This document shows, piece after piece, positions 46,635 to 53,989 of a stretch of DNA of 64,000 nt. Both the position numbers and the translations under genes were made by a program. How positions within the stretch are numbered: the first letter of the stretch is position 1; every line of letters begins with the position of its first letter. Origin of the DNA: Quinella sp. 2Q5 (GTDB lineage Bacteria > Bacillota > Negativicutes > Selenomonadales > Selenomonadaceae); assembly GCA_015206785.1 (NCBI GenBank), contig JADEZQ010000006.1, positions 1 through 64,000 on the forward strand. The letters are read 5' to 3'. The notes under the pieces were generated by a model that searched no databases, was not told the DNA's origin, and worked only from the letters and a program-made list of their open reading frames with translations.

Positions 46635-47356
46635 CAGGTCACCTCCTTGCACGCCGCGCAGATTTTGTTGCGGGCGAATTTTATTCGGCGGAACGTTGAC
46701 GTCAACGCGTCGAAGGTCAGCATTTGGTTGGTCAGCAGCTCGCCGACGTCCAGCAAAAATTTCAGAGCCTCCGCCGCTTGCAACGTGCCGATGACTCCGG
46801 CGACGACGTTGAAAATTTCTGCGCGGGTTTGAATCGACGGCGGCTCTTCGAACACACAACGAAGACACGCGCTCCTTCGCGGCAGACACGTCATGAGCTG
46901 CCCGCCGTAACCTTCAACGCCCGCATGCACGAACGGCTTGCCCAGCGCGACGCACACGTCGTTGATGAGAAATTTTGCGGCGAAGCTGTCCGTGCAATCG
47001 AGGACGATGTCGAAGTTGCGGTCGCGGACGATGTCGGCGAGATTGTCGGCGGTGGCGCGTTCGGCGTAGGTTATGACTTCGACTTCGGGATTGAGCGCGG
47101 TCAACGTGTCGCGTGCGGAAAAAACTTTCGGGCGATTGATGTCGTCGGTGGCGTGAAGAATTTGGCGTTGCAGGTTGGAGATGTCCACGCGGTCGCCGTC
47201 AACGATGCCGAGCATTCCGACGCCGGCCGCCGCCAGATACATTGCCGCGGGTGAGCCGAGTCCGCCGGCACCGACGATGAGCACTTTGCCCGCGAAAATT
47301 TTTTTCTGGTCGAAGCCGGTCAACATCCTCTGCCGCCGATAACGTTCAGCGTCCAT
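46634..47356 (-). CDS. thiF: ThiS adenylyltransferase ThiF
   Basis: A 240-residue E1-like enzyme. MDAERYRRQRMLTGFDQ, nucleotide site VLIVGAGGLGSPAAMYLAAAG, DGDRVDISNLQRQILH, VLDCTDSF, and zinc Cys pairs CLRC and CAAC at the C-terminus. It activates ThiS. ATG 47356 overlaps the thiC stop by one base (TGATG). Confidence 0.93.
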   Translation of the reverse strand: MDAERYRRQRMLTGFDQKKIFAGKVLIVGAGGLGSPAAMYLAAAGVGMLGIVDGDRVDISNLQRQILHATDDINRPKVFSARDTLTALNPEVEVITYAERATADNLADIVRDRNFDIVLDCTDSFAAKFLINDVCVALGKPFVHAGVEGYGGQLMTCLPRRSACLRCVFEEPPSIQTRAEIFNVVAGVIGTLQAAEALKFLLDVGELLTNQMLTFDALTSTFRRIKFARNKICAACKEVT

Positions 47357-48663
47357 CAGTCGGCGCAGGGGCAAGCGGGCGCGTCGAAGTATTTGCTGAC
47401 GATCTTCACCGCGCAATATTCGCCGCACATACTGCAAGCGGTTTCGTCGGCTTTGTTGCGGGCACCGCGTTTGCGGCGGGCAAGGTCGGGATCAATCGCC
47501 AGGTTCAGTTGCGCTTCCCAATCCAAAACTTTGCGGGCGCGAGCCATCTGCAAATCCCAGTCGCGTGCGCCGTTGATTCCCTTGACGAGGTCGGCGGCGT
47601 GCGCGGCGATTCGGCTGACGATAACGCCGTCGTGCACGTCCTCAATCGTCGGCAGGCAAAGATGTTCGGCGGGCGTGACGTAGCACAGAAAATCCGCGCC
47701 GCTGACTGCCGCCAGAGTCCCGCCAATCGCCGCAGTGATGTGGTCGTAGCCCGGCGCAATGTCCGTGACGAGGGGGCCGAGCACGTAGAACGGGGCGTTG
47801 CGGCAAAGACGCTTCTCCAGCTTCATGTTCGCTTCAATCTGGTCGTAGGGGACGTGACCGGGACCTTCAACCATGACTTGAACGCCGCGCCGCCACGCAC
47901 GGTCAACGAGGTCTCCCAACGTAATCAGCTCCGTCAGTTGAGCGCGGTCGGTGGCGTCGGCAATGCAACCTGGCCGCATTCCGTCGCCGAGGCTGATCGT
48001 CACATCGTACTTGGCGCAGATGTCCAGCAGGTCGTCGTAGCGTTCGTACAGCGGATTTTCGCGTTCGTTGTGAAGAATCCAGCCCGCGATGAAACTTCCG
48101 CCGCGGCTGACGATGTCCATCTCCCGCCGCTGTGTGCGAAGTTTTTCAATCGCCGCGCGTGTCACTCCGCAATGCAACGTCATAAAGTCCGCGCCGTCTT
48201 TGGCTTGAGCTTCAATCGTGTGCAACAGGTCGTCCTCGGTCATCGCAACGATTGCGCCGTGATTCCTGATGGCTTCGACAGTTGCTTGATAAATCGGAAC
48301 GGTGCCGACCATTATCGGCGAGTGCTCAATGATTTTGCGCCGCGACACGTCGATATTGTTGCCCGTGCTCAAGTCCATGACCGAATCCGCGCCGCATTTG
48401 ACAGCCTCGTCCAGCTTGAGCAGTTCGGGCTCAATGTCGGGGAAGGTGCTTGACGTGCCGATGTTGGCATTGACCTTCGTGCGCAAGCCGCTGCCGACAC
48501 CGCAAGGTTTCAACGCGGCGTGATTGATGTTGGCGCAGATTGCGACGGTTCCGTTGGCGACGCGAGTGCGAATCTCTTCGGCGGGAATTTTTTCCTGCGC
48601 GGCGACGAGTTTCATTGCGTCGGTGATTTTGCCTTCGCGAGCCAGTTGCATTTGTGTTGCCAT
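47356..48663 (-). CDS. thiC: Phosphomethylpyrimidine synthase ThiC
   Basis: A 435-residue radical-SAM enzyme that converts aminoimidazole ribotide to hydroxymethylpyrimidine phosphate. VANGTVAICANINHAALKPCGVG, SVMDLSTGNNIDVSR, YQATVEAIR, RPGCIADATDRAQ, EGPGHVPYDQIE and the C-terminal cluster motif CSMCGEYCAVK (CxxC....C). ATG at 48663 follows GGAGGAATGTTT, directly after the riboswitch terminator; the upstream frame would start inside the terminator. Confidence 0.97.
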   Translation of the reverse strand: MATQMQLAREGKITDAMKLVAAQEKIPAEEIRTRVANGTVAICANINHAALKPCGVGSGLRTKVNANIGTSSTFPDIEPELLKLDEAVKCGADSVMDLSTGNNIDVSRRKIIEHSPIMVGTVPIYQATVEAIRNHGAIVAMTEDDLLHTIEAQAKDGADFMTLHCGVTRAAIEKLRTQRREMDIVSRGGSFIAGWILHNERENPLYERYDDLLDICAKYDVTISLGDGMRPGCIADATDRAQLTELITLGDLVDRAWRRGVQVMVEGPGHVPYDQIEANMKLEKRLCRNAPFYVLGPLVTDIAPGYDHITAAIGGTLAAVSGADFLCYVTPAEHLCLPTIEDVHDGVIVSRIAAHAADLVKGINGARDWDLQMARARKVLDWEAQLNLAIDPDLARRKRGARNKADETACSMCGEYCAVKIVSKYFDAPACPCAD

Positions 48664-48678
48664 AAACATTCCTCCAAT

Positions 48679-48707
48679 CAAAAAGAAAGACCCCCGATTC
48701 GGAGGTC
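48679..48707 (-). terminator. Riboswitch-controlled intrinsic terminator upstream of thiC
   Basis: On the minus strand an 8-bp stem, GACCTCCG / CGGGGGTC (48689-48707) with one G-T pair and a 3-base loop, is followed by TTTCTTTTT. It lies between the TPP aptamer and the thiC ribosome site, the usual place for the expression platform. Confidence 0.85.
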
Positions 48708-48719
48708 TTCCCGTGTTGT

Positions 48720-48806
48720 CGTTTTCCTACGTCGGCATTATCCGAATCAGGTGTGCGGGTCGACGTGCTCAACGTCCTCTCAGCCTGTTTGCAAGCTCCC
48801 CGATAT
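48720..48806 (-). ncRNA. TPP riboswitch (thi box)
   Basis: Read on the minus strand: GGGGAGCTTG with CAGGCTGAGA (pyrimidine-binding arm, CTGAGA conserved), then a hairpin arm GGACGT/ACGTC, then ACCTGATTCGGATAATGCCG and ACGTAGGAAAA (pyrophosphate arm). These are the diagnostic blocks of the THI element. TPP binding should favour the terminator at 48679-48707 and shut the thiC-F-S-G-H-tenI operon off. Confidence 0.95.
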
Positions 48807-48894
48807 TCAGTTGCGGTCAACAGTAGTGACCGAGATAGACGGTGAGGCGATTGCGTGCCTCATTATGATCGATCTTCACTTCGCCGCTTTGTGT

Positions 48895-48999
48895 CTACAG
48901 ATAATACTTGTCGTCATAGGTCTGTTCGTGAACACCGCCCACCACGTTTTCAAGTTGATCTTCGGTGAGCTGTTCGCTGACAATTTTTTCTTCTGCCAT
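48895..48999 (-). CDS. Double-glycine leader peptide 1 (short form)
   Basis: 34 residues: leader MAEEKIVSEQLTEDQLENVVGG and a 12-residue remainder VHEQTYDDKYYL. The leader has the LTxxxLxxVxGG pattern of bacteriocin-type peptides cut and exported by C39-peptidase ABC transporters. ATG 48997-48999 follows AAGGAGA. The gene duplicates the neighbour at 49086, whose first residues after the GG are the same (HEQTYDD). The frame after its TAG (48895-48897) stays open for 25 further codons (to 48817), so this may be a shortened copy. No transporter or immunity gene is visible. Confidence 0.72.
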   Translation of the reverse strand: MAEEKIVSEQLTEDQLENVVGGVHEQTYDDKYYL

Positions 49000-49085
49000 G
49001 ATTGTAGTCTCCTTGCTGCCGACTGAAACCTTCGGATTCATTATACGCCGGCTGTCAAGTTTCGTTGCCGCCGCGGAAAATTTTT

Positions 49086-49385
49086 TCAGTGACGGCGAAC
49101 GTAGTCGCACAGGATATCAAAGGCCTCTCCGTGGCCGATGTATTTGCGCCGGTAGTTGTCGTAGTAGGTGTTGTCGTGCCTTTCGCTGGTGTCGAGCTTG
49201 ATGCCCGCGCGGTTATACATCTCGCCGAGCTGCCCGACGGCTCTGTCCCAATTCTGCGGCCACTGAACGCCGTAGCGTCTGTACAGGCGATCCATGTCGT
49301 CATAGGTCTGTTCGTGAGTGCCGCCCGCCACGTTTTCAAGCTGCTCTTCGGTGAGCTGTTCGCTGATAATTTTTTCGTCTGCCAT
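49086..49385 (-). CDS. Double-glycine leader peptide 2 (long form)
   Basis: 99 residues: leader MADEKIISEQLTEEQLENVAGG (22 residues), then a 77-residue polar core rich in Tyr, Arg and Asp with one Cys (THEQTYDDMDRLYRRYGVQ at its start, ending CDYVRRH). ATG 49383-49385 follows AAGGAGA. Leader, ribosome site and an upstream stretch (ACGAAACTTG...CGTATAA) are shared with peptide 1. The core has no hydrophobic run like a class II bacteriocin, so it may be another kind of exported peptide or a substrate for modification enzymes. Confidence 0.75.
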   Translation of the reverse strand: MADEKIISEQLTEEQLENVAGGTHEQTYDDMDRLYRRYGVQWPQNWDRAVGQLGEMYNRAGIKLDTSERHDNTYYDNYRRKYIGHGEAFDILCDYVRRH

Positions 49386-49505
49386 GATTATCGTCTCCTT
49401 GGTGTAGGTTTAAATGTCTTTCTGCACGTTATACGACGGGCGGCAAGTTTCGTTACAAAAAATTTTTTCGCTGTGCTAAAATGTCGCCGAAAGCGAGTTG
49501 ATACG

Positions 49506-50603
49506 ATGAAACGGATACTGGTTAGCCACAAGAACAATTTGACGCGGGCGGCGGTTGTCGTCGACGGTGAGCTCGAAGCGATTTACTCCGAGCAACTCGA
49601 CGCGCCGCATCTGGTCGGCAACATTTACAAGGGTCGCGTGCAAAATTTTTTACCGGGAATGCGAGCGGCGTTCGTGGACATCGGTCGCGATAAAAATGTT
49701 TTCCTGCAGTTCGGCGCGGAGCAAAAATTTTCCACGGGGCAGAGCGTGCTGATCCAAATCGACAAGGACGCGGTCGGCACGAAAGGCGCACGCGCCACGC
49801 TCAACATCAGCTTGGCGGGGCGGCTGCTGATTTTTTTGCCGGCGTCGAATTATATCGGCGTGTCGAACAAAATCTTCGGCGAAGAACGTTTGCGCCTGCA
49901 TGCCATCGCCAAAAGAATTCGCCCGCAAAGTTCCGGTCTCATCGTTCGCACGGCGGCAGAGGCTTGCGGCGAAGAGGAACTGCTTGCCGACCTTAAGGGC
50001 TTGCAGAAACTTTGGGCGAAGATCTCCGAACGCAACAGCAAACGTAAACCGCCCGCGCTACTGCTGAGCAACAACGACATCATCGAAAAAATTTTCCGCG
50101 ACGAATTCACAGCCGAGACCGTTTTCATCGTCGACAACCTCAAGATTCGTCGGCGGCTGGAAGAATTTGTTCCGTCCGAAAAAATTTCCTTCCACGAGAG
50201 CACCGAGCCGCTGTTCGAGGCTTTTGACGTGGCGGCGGAAATTTCTGCGACGAGCGAACGCGAACTGCCCTTGCCCGGCGGCGGGCGCATCGTCATCGAC
50301 AAAACCGAAGCCCTCACCGCCATCGACGTCAACACCGCCAAATTCGTCGGGCGCACGGACTTTGACGAGACCATTTTGCAGACGAATCTGGAGGCGGCCG
50401 CCGTCATCCTCAAGCAACTGAAACTGCGCGACGTCGGCGGCATAGTCATCGTGGACTTTATCGACATGGAAAGCGACGCGCACCGTCAACAGCTGATGGA
50501 CTTCCTGCGCGAGAGCGCACGCTTCGACCGTAACCAAACGAAAATTGTGGACATGACGCCGCTTGGGCTCGTGGAGATTACCAGACACAGTTCGCGCCAT
50601 TGA
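49506..50603 (+). CDS. rng: Rne/Rng-family ribonuclease, short form lacking the zinc-link and C-terminal domains
   Basis: 365 residues, against about 415-490 for RNase G. S1 domain (VGNIYKGRVQNFLPGMRAAFVDIG), 5' sensor/RNase H-like region (SGLIVRTAAE), and the DNase-I-like catalytic part with metal Asp in AIDVNTAKFVG and VDFIDM. It then stops right after TPLGLVEITR, before the CPxCxG zinc link that holds the dimer together. ATG 49506 behind GCGAG. It may act as a monomer, or be truncated by a frameshift; radA begins 91 bases later. Confidence 0.85.
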   Translation: MKRILVSHKNNLTRAAVVVDGELEAIYSEQLDAPHLVGNIYKGRVQNFLPGMRAAFVDIGRDKNVFLQFGAEQKFSTGQSVLIQIDKDAVGTKGARATLNISLAGRLLIFLPASNYIGVSNKIFGEERLRLHAIAKRIRPQSSGLIVRTAAEACGEEELLADLKGLQKLWAKISERNSKRKPPALLLSNNDIIEKIFRDEFTAETVFIVDNLKIRRRLEEFVPSEKISFHESTEPLFEAFDVAAEISATSERELPLPGGGRIVIDKTEALTAIDVNTAKFVGRTDFDETILQTNLEAAAVILKQLKLRDVGGIVIVDFIDMESDAHRQQLMDFLRESARFDRNQTKIVDMTPLGLVEITRHSSRH

Positions 50604-50694
50604 ACAGTTCAATCTCGCCGGCATTCACGACGGCAAAGCCTATCGATTGACGGTGCGGAATTTTGTCGCTAACATGGGCGCGGAGGTGAGCTCA

Positions 50695-52062
50695 ATGGCG
50701 AAGAAGAAGACTCGTTACGTTTGCCAAGAGTGCGGTGCGGAATTTGTCAAGTGGATGGGCAAGTGTCCGACGTGCGGCAACTGGAACACGCTTGTCGAAG
50801 AGGACGACGCACCCGAAGTCGACAGTGCACATGCGCTGACCGCCTTCGAGACGCCGCGCAGGATTGCCGACGTGGACATGGAAGATTTGCCGCGGTTCGC
50901 GACGGGCTCCGGTGAATTGGATCGCGTGCTTGGCGGCGGATTGATTCCAGGTTCGATAATTTTGATTGCGGGCGACCCCGGCGTCGGCAAGTCGAGCTTG
51001 ACGCTGGCAGTCTGCGCGAACGTGGCACGCGGCGGCAAAAAAGTTCTCTACATCACCGGCGAAGAAAGTTCGCGGCAGATACGAATGCGCGCCGAAAGAT
51101 TGAATGCCCTTGCCGACGAGCTGTACATCTGCGCGGAAAATAATTTCGAACGAATCACGCGCCACGTCGAAAAGATTCAGCCCGAACTGCTCATCGTCGA
51201 TTCGATTCAGACGATTTACCGCAGCGAGATTGAAAGTGCGCCCGGCAGCGTGTCGCAGGTGCGCGAGTGTTCGGCGGGGCTGATGCGGCTGTCGAAGTCT
51301 TTGGGCGTGACGACCTTCGTCATCGGGCACGTGACCAAGGACGGTTCATTGGCGGGACCGCGCGTGCTTGAACACATCGTCGATACCGTGCTGTTCTTCG
51401 AAGGCGAACGCACAGCCGACTTCCGCGTCCTGCGAGCCATCAAGAATCGTTTCGGTGCCACCAGCGAGATTGGGCTCTTCGAAATGCGCGACACGGGTTT
51501 GATTGATGTGCCCGACGCGTCGAAATTGTTTCTGCCCGAACGTGCCGACGACATCGGTTCAGTCATCGTGCCCACCGTCGAAGGCACACGCCCGCTCCTC
51601 GTCGAAGTGCAAGCCCTCGTCGCGCCGACGCCGTTCATGCCGCCGCGCAGGACCTCCGACGCCGTCGACATCAAGCGCATTCAGCTGCTACTTGCCGTGC
51701 TGGAGAAACGCCTTCACCTGTCGATTGGCGCGAGCGACGTCTACGTCAAGACCGCCGGTGGAATCAAAATCGACGAGCCCGCCACCGATCTGCCGCTTGC
51801 AGTTGCGTTGGCGTCGAGCTTCGCGAATCGGAAACTTTTGGGGCAATGCGTCATCTTCGGCGAGGTCGGCTTGAGCGGCGAAGTTCGTGCCGTGAGCAAG
51901 TGTCGTCAGCGCGTGGACGAATCCGTTCGCATGGGCTTCACCAACATCGTCCTGCCGAAAAAAAATTTCGCGGAGGTCGCCAAATCTCACGCGGGCAAGG
52001 CAAACTTCCTGCCCGTCGACAATCTCCGCGACGCCCTGAAAATTTCTATGCCGAGAACATAA
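50695..52062 (+). CDS. radA: DNA repair protein RadA (Sms)
   Basis: A 455-residue RadA. C4 zinc finger (YVCQECGAEFVKWMGKCPTC), Walker A GDPGVGKSSL, RadA-specific KNRFG (in IKNRFGATSE), and a C-terminal Lon-like S16 domain (about 300-455). It promotes branch migration during homologous recombination. ATG 50695 follows GGAGGTG. The frame is open upstream to 50563 but lacks a ribosome site there. Confidence 0.96.
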   Translation: MAKKKTRYVCQECGAEFVKWMGKCPTCGNWNTLVEEDDAPEVDSAHALTAFETPRRIADVDMEDLPRFATGSGELDRVLGGGLIPGSIILIAGDPGVGKSSLTLAVCANVARGGKKVLYITGEESSRQIRMRAERLNALADELYICAENNFERITRHVEKIQPELLIVDSIQTIYRSEIESAPGSVSQVRECSAGLMRLSKSLGVTTFVIGHVTKDGSLAGPRVLEHIVDTVLFFEGERTADFRVLRAIKNRFGATSEIGLFEMRDTGLIDVPDASKLFLPERADDIGSVIVPTVEGTRPLLVEVQALVAPTPFMPPRRTSDAVDIKRIQLLLAVLEKRLHLSIGASDVYVKTAGGIKIDEPATDLPLAVALASSFANRKLLGQCVIFGEVGLSGEVRAVSKCRQRVDESVRMGFTNIVLPKKNFAEVAKSHAGKANFLPVDNLRDALKISMPRT

Positions 52063-52086
52063 ACCACTTCTGCTTGACCGCCGCGC

Positions 52087-52250
52087 TCGTCACCCGTTGA
52101 AGTCAGCGATAACACGGCCGCCCATGGACGGGCGGCCGCCGGCATACGACGTCGTGATGCGTCGTTGCCGGCTCGGAGGTCCTTTCTTTTGCTACTTTTC
52201 TTTGGACCGGCAAAGAAAAGTAGATCTAAACGCAAACGCAGTGAGCAGAC
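52087..52250. repeat. Multi-hairpin intergenic element, copy R2
   Basis: Three adjacent inverted repeats: GGCCGCCC/GGGCGGCC (52116-52137), GCCGGCA...TGCCGGC (52138-52172), and the 13-bp perfect stem CTACTTTTCTTTG (52192-52204) / CAAAGAAAAGTAG (52211-52223). Its tail ATCTAAACGCAAACGCAGTG is the reverse complement of the head of R3, so R2 and R3 are in opposite orientation. It fills the radA-ybaK gap. Confidence 0.92.
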
Positions 52251-52302
52251 ATGACGACATAACGACAGCCGCCGCGTGAAAAATCCTGAGGAGGAGATAA
52301 TT

Positions 52303-52770
52303 TTGTCCATCGAAAAAGTTCGCGCACACTTCTCCGCCATCGGCGAGCCCGAACGCATCATCGAGTTCGAACAATCCACCGCCACCAGTGAACTTGCCGC
52401 CGAAGCTCTCGGTTGCGAAGTCGGGCGCATAGCCAAAACTATTTCCGTCTTCGTCGACAAGAAGCCCGCGCTGATTCTGATGTCTGGCGACATGAAGATC
52501 GACAACCGCAAGTTCAAAGCGCAGTTCAATTGCCGCCCGCAAATGATTCCCGTCGACAAGGTGGAAGGTTTCATCGGTCACGCGGTCGGCGGAGTCTGTC
52601 CCTTCGCCGTCAACGAGGGCGTGCCCATCTATCGCGACGCGTCGCTTGAAAGGTTCGACACGGTCTTTCCCGCCGCGGGCAACGACAAAAGTTGCGCACG
52701 CTTCCGCACCGACGAGCTGGACGGTTACATAAACTTCGCGGGGCGCGTCGACGTTGCCAAGCCGAAATAA
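52303..52770 (+). CDS. ybaK: YbaK/ProX-type aminoacyl-tRNA deacylase
   Basis: A 155-residue YbaK/EbsC domain that removes wrongly attached amino acids from tRNA in trans. AAEALGCEVGRIAKTISVFVD and FIGHAVGGVCPFAVNEGVPIY (the conserved GxxxGGxxP loop) mark the family. TTG at 52303 is chosen because GAGGAGGAG lies a few bases upstream; the frame upstream begins with the GTG at 52276 without a site. Confidence 0.88.
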   Translation: MSIEKVRAHFSAIGEPERIIEFEQSTATSELAAEALGCEVGRIAKTISVFVDKKPALILMSGDMKIDNRKFKAQFNCRPQMIPVDKVEGFIGHAVGGVCPFAVNEGVPIYRDASLERFDTVFPAAGNDKSCARFRTDELDGYINFAGRVDVAKPK

Positions 52771-52799
52771 TTGCGCCGCCCGCCGACAGATGTTATAAT
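52771..52799 (+). promoter_or_regulatory. Sigma-70-type promoter for the exported protein gene
   Basis: TTGCGC (52771-52776), 17 bases, TATAAT (52794-52799). It directly follows the ybaK stop and lies 24 bases before the next start. Confidence 0.72.
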
Positions 52800-52822
52800 T
52801 GCCGCGGAAAGGATGAACGGTC

Positions 52823-53458
52823 ATGAAATTTAACCGACGCAAAAAATTTTTCGCGGGACTGGCTGCGGCCGCTATTCTCTTCAGCACGACGCCGACCCTT
52901 GCAGCTTACGAAGACGACGGCGAAATTATCCGCGAGGTGCCGACCGATATCTACATGTGGGTTCAGTCCACGCCGCGCGGCAATTATTGGTTCAACCACA
53001 AACACTGCGGCTATCGCGTCCGCGAAGACGGCACGCTCGACCTGAACACGCTGATGGTGCCGACCGTGTGCATGTACGACAACGTTCAGATTCAAGACGT
53101 CATTCAGAAACGCCGCTGGAAGAAACTTTCCGTCAAGGGTTACGACCGTCTTGCCGGCCGCGCAGATTTCCTCAAGTTCGACCTGTCCAAAGGCACCGTG
53201 CAAGTCGTTGAGCGCGTCGACCTTGACGACACCTGGGCGCACCTGGATACCGACACTTCGGGCGAGCCCGTCGAACTCAAGAACATTCCCGTCAAAGACA
53301 TCCGCTACAAGTTCTATCGCACGATTTTGGAATGGGCGCGCAAGAACAACGAGCTTATCATTGGGCGTTCGCGTGGACATTTGAGCGAGGAGGACGGCAA
53401 TCTTCCTCTGGACGAGGTGCCGATCAACAAGATGTTCATTCCGCCCGCAACCGAGTAA
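52823..53458 (+). CDS. Exported protein of unknown function
   Basis: 211 residues with a signal peptide (FFAGLAAAAILFSTTPTLAA). The mature domain has aromatic strands (DIYMWVQSTPRGNYWFNH), a single Cys pair candidate (HCGYRV, TVCMYD), and a C-terminal segment with VKDIRYKFYRTILEWARKNNE. No motif is recognised. ATG 52823 follows GAAAGGA. It has its own promoter and is followed by the tRNA-Ser promoter. Confidence 0.82.
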   Translation: MKFNRRKKFFAGLAAAAILFSTTPTLAAYEDDGEIIREVPTDIYMWVQSTPRGNYWFNHKHCGYRVREDGTLDLNTLMVPTVCMYDNVQIQDVIQKRRWKKLSVKGYDRLAGRADFLKFDLSKGTVQVVERVDLDDTWAHLDTDTSGEPVELKNIPVKDIRYKFYRTILEWARKNNELIIGRSRGHLSEEDGNLPLDEVPINKMFIPPATE

Positions 53459-53465
53459 AATTTTC

Positions 53466-53494
53466 TTGACAGCAACCGTTGCGAATGGTAAACT
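53466..53494 (+). promoter_or_regulatory. Promoter for tRNA-Ser
   Basis: TTGACA (53466-53471), 17 bases, TAAACT (53489-53494). The predicted start, about 53501, lies just before the mature tRNA at 53507, so the same transcript may read into the SRP RNA. Confidence 0.85.
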
Positions 53495-53506
53495 GCGCAA
53501 TGTCGC

Positions 53507-53598
53507 GGAGAGTTGTCCGAGCGGCTTAAGGAGCACGACTGGAAATCGTGTGTTACGTTGATAGCGTACCGAGGGTTCAAATCCCTCACTCTCCGCCA
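53507..53598 (+). tRNA. tRNA-Ser (anticodon GGA)
   Basis: Acceptor GGAGAGT (53507-53513) pairs with ACTCTCC, followed by G-CCA encoded at the 3' end. Anticodon stem CACGA/TCGTG with loop CTGGAAA places GGA at 53541-53543. A long variable arm (around TTACGTTGATAGCGTA) marks it as class II. The T-arm carries GGGTTCAAATCCC. Confidence 0.97.
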
Positions 53599-53609
53599 TA
53601 AATTTTTTC

Positions 53610-53756
53610 GGTTTCAGCCGTGAACGCAGAGACTTGGTTTCGCCGAACACTAACTGTACTGACAATCTCGCCAGGGCATACGCAGCAACGAGAGGTTATT
53701 GTAGCGCAGCTTCGGATCGAGATTGAGTCTCTGCGTTGACGGCTGGAATTTTTTTC
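53610..53756 (+). ncRNA. ffs: Signal recognition particle RNA (4.5S-like), variant apical loop
   Basis: A rod-like RNA. A 19-pair outer stem (53616-53634 with 53726-53744, one G-G mismatch) continues through CCGAA/TTCGG and ACAAT/ATTGT to an apical CTCG-CCAGG-GC-ATAC-GC-AGCAA-CGAG. CAGG facing AGCA is the symmetric loop that binds Ffh. The hairpin is followed by seven T. Position between tRNA-Ser and dnaX-ybaB-recR is the usual Firmicutes site for this gene. The apical loop is not the common GGAA tetraloop, so the call rests on shape and synteny. It is about 130 nt. Confidence 0.72.
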
Positions 53757-53814
53757 GGGCGTTATCGGTTGCGTCTCTAATGACGGTGTCGGCGGTTGAC
53801 AGCGGCTGTTGCGG

Positions 53815-53946
53815 TTGCTCACTGCGTTTGCGTTTAGATCTACTTTCTTTTGCTGGTCCAAAAGAAAGTAGCAAAGAAAAGGACCTTCAGCCGGCAACGA
53901 CGCATCACGTCGTCGTATGCCGGCGGCCGCCCATCCTTGGGCGGCC
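53815..53946. repeat. Multi-hairpin intergenic element, copy R3
   Basis: In the opposite orientation to R2: the 13-bp stem CTACTTTCTTTTG (53840-53852) / CAAAAGAAAGTAG (53859-53871), then GCCGGCA...TGCCGGC, then GGCCGCCC/GGGCGGCC (53925-53946). It lies between the SRP RNA and dnaX. Confidence 0.92.
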
Positions 53947-53989
53947 TCATGATTCGCGACTGGAATTTTTTTCGGAGGGGAAAGCTTTT

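Noticed and set aside
48997-49060. TTGACA followed by TATAAT upstream of the short peptide gene as a standard promoter
   Set aside because: The two hexamers are only 7 bases apart, far from the needed 16-18; only the TATAAT part is credible.
53610-53756. 6S RNA as the identity of the rod-shaped RNA
   Set aside because: The CAGG/AGCA apical loop and the position between tRNA-Ser and dnaX fit SRP RNA better, though a covariance model would be needed to settle it.
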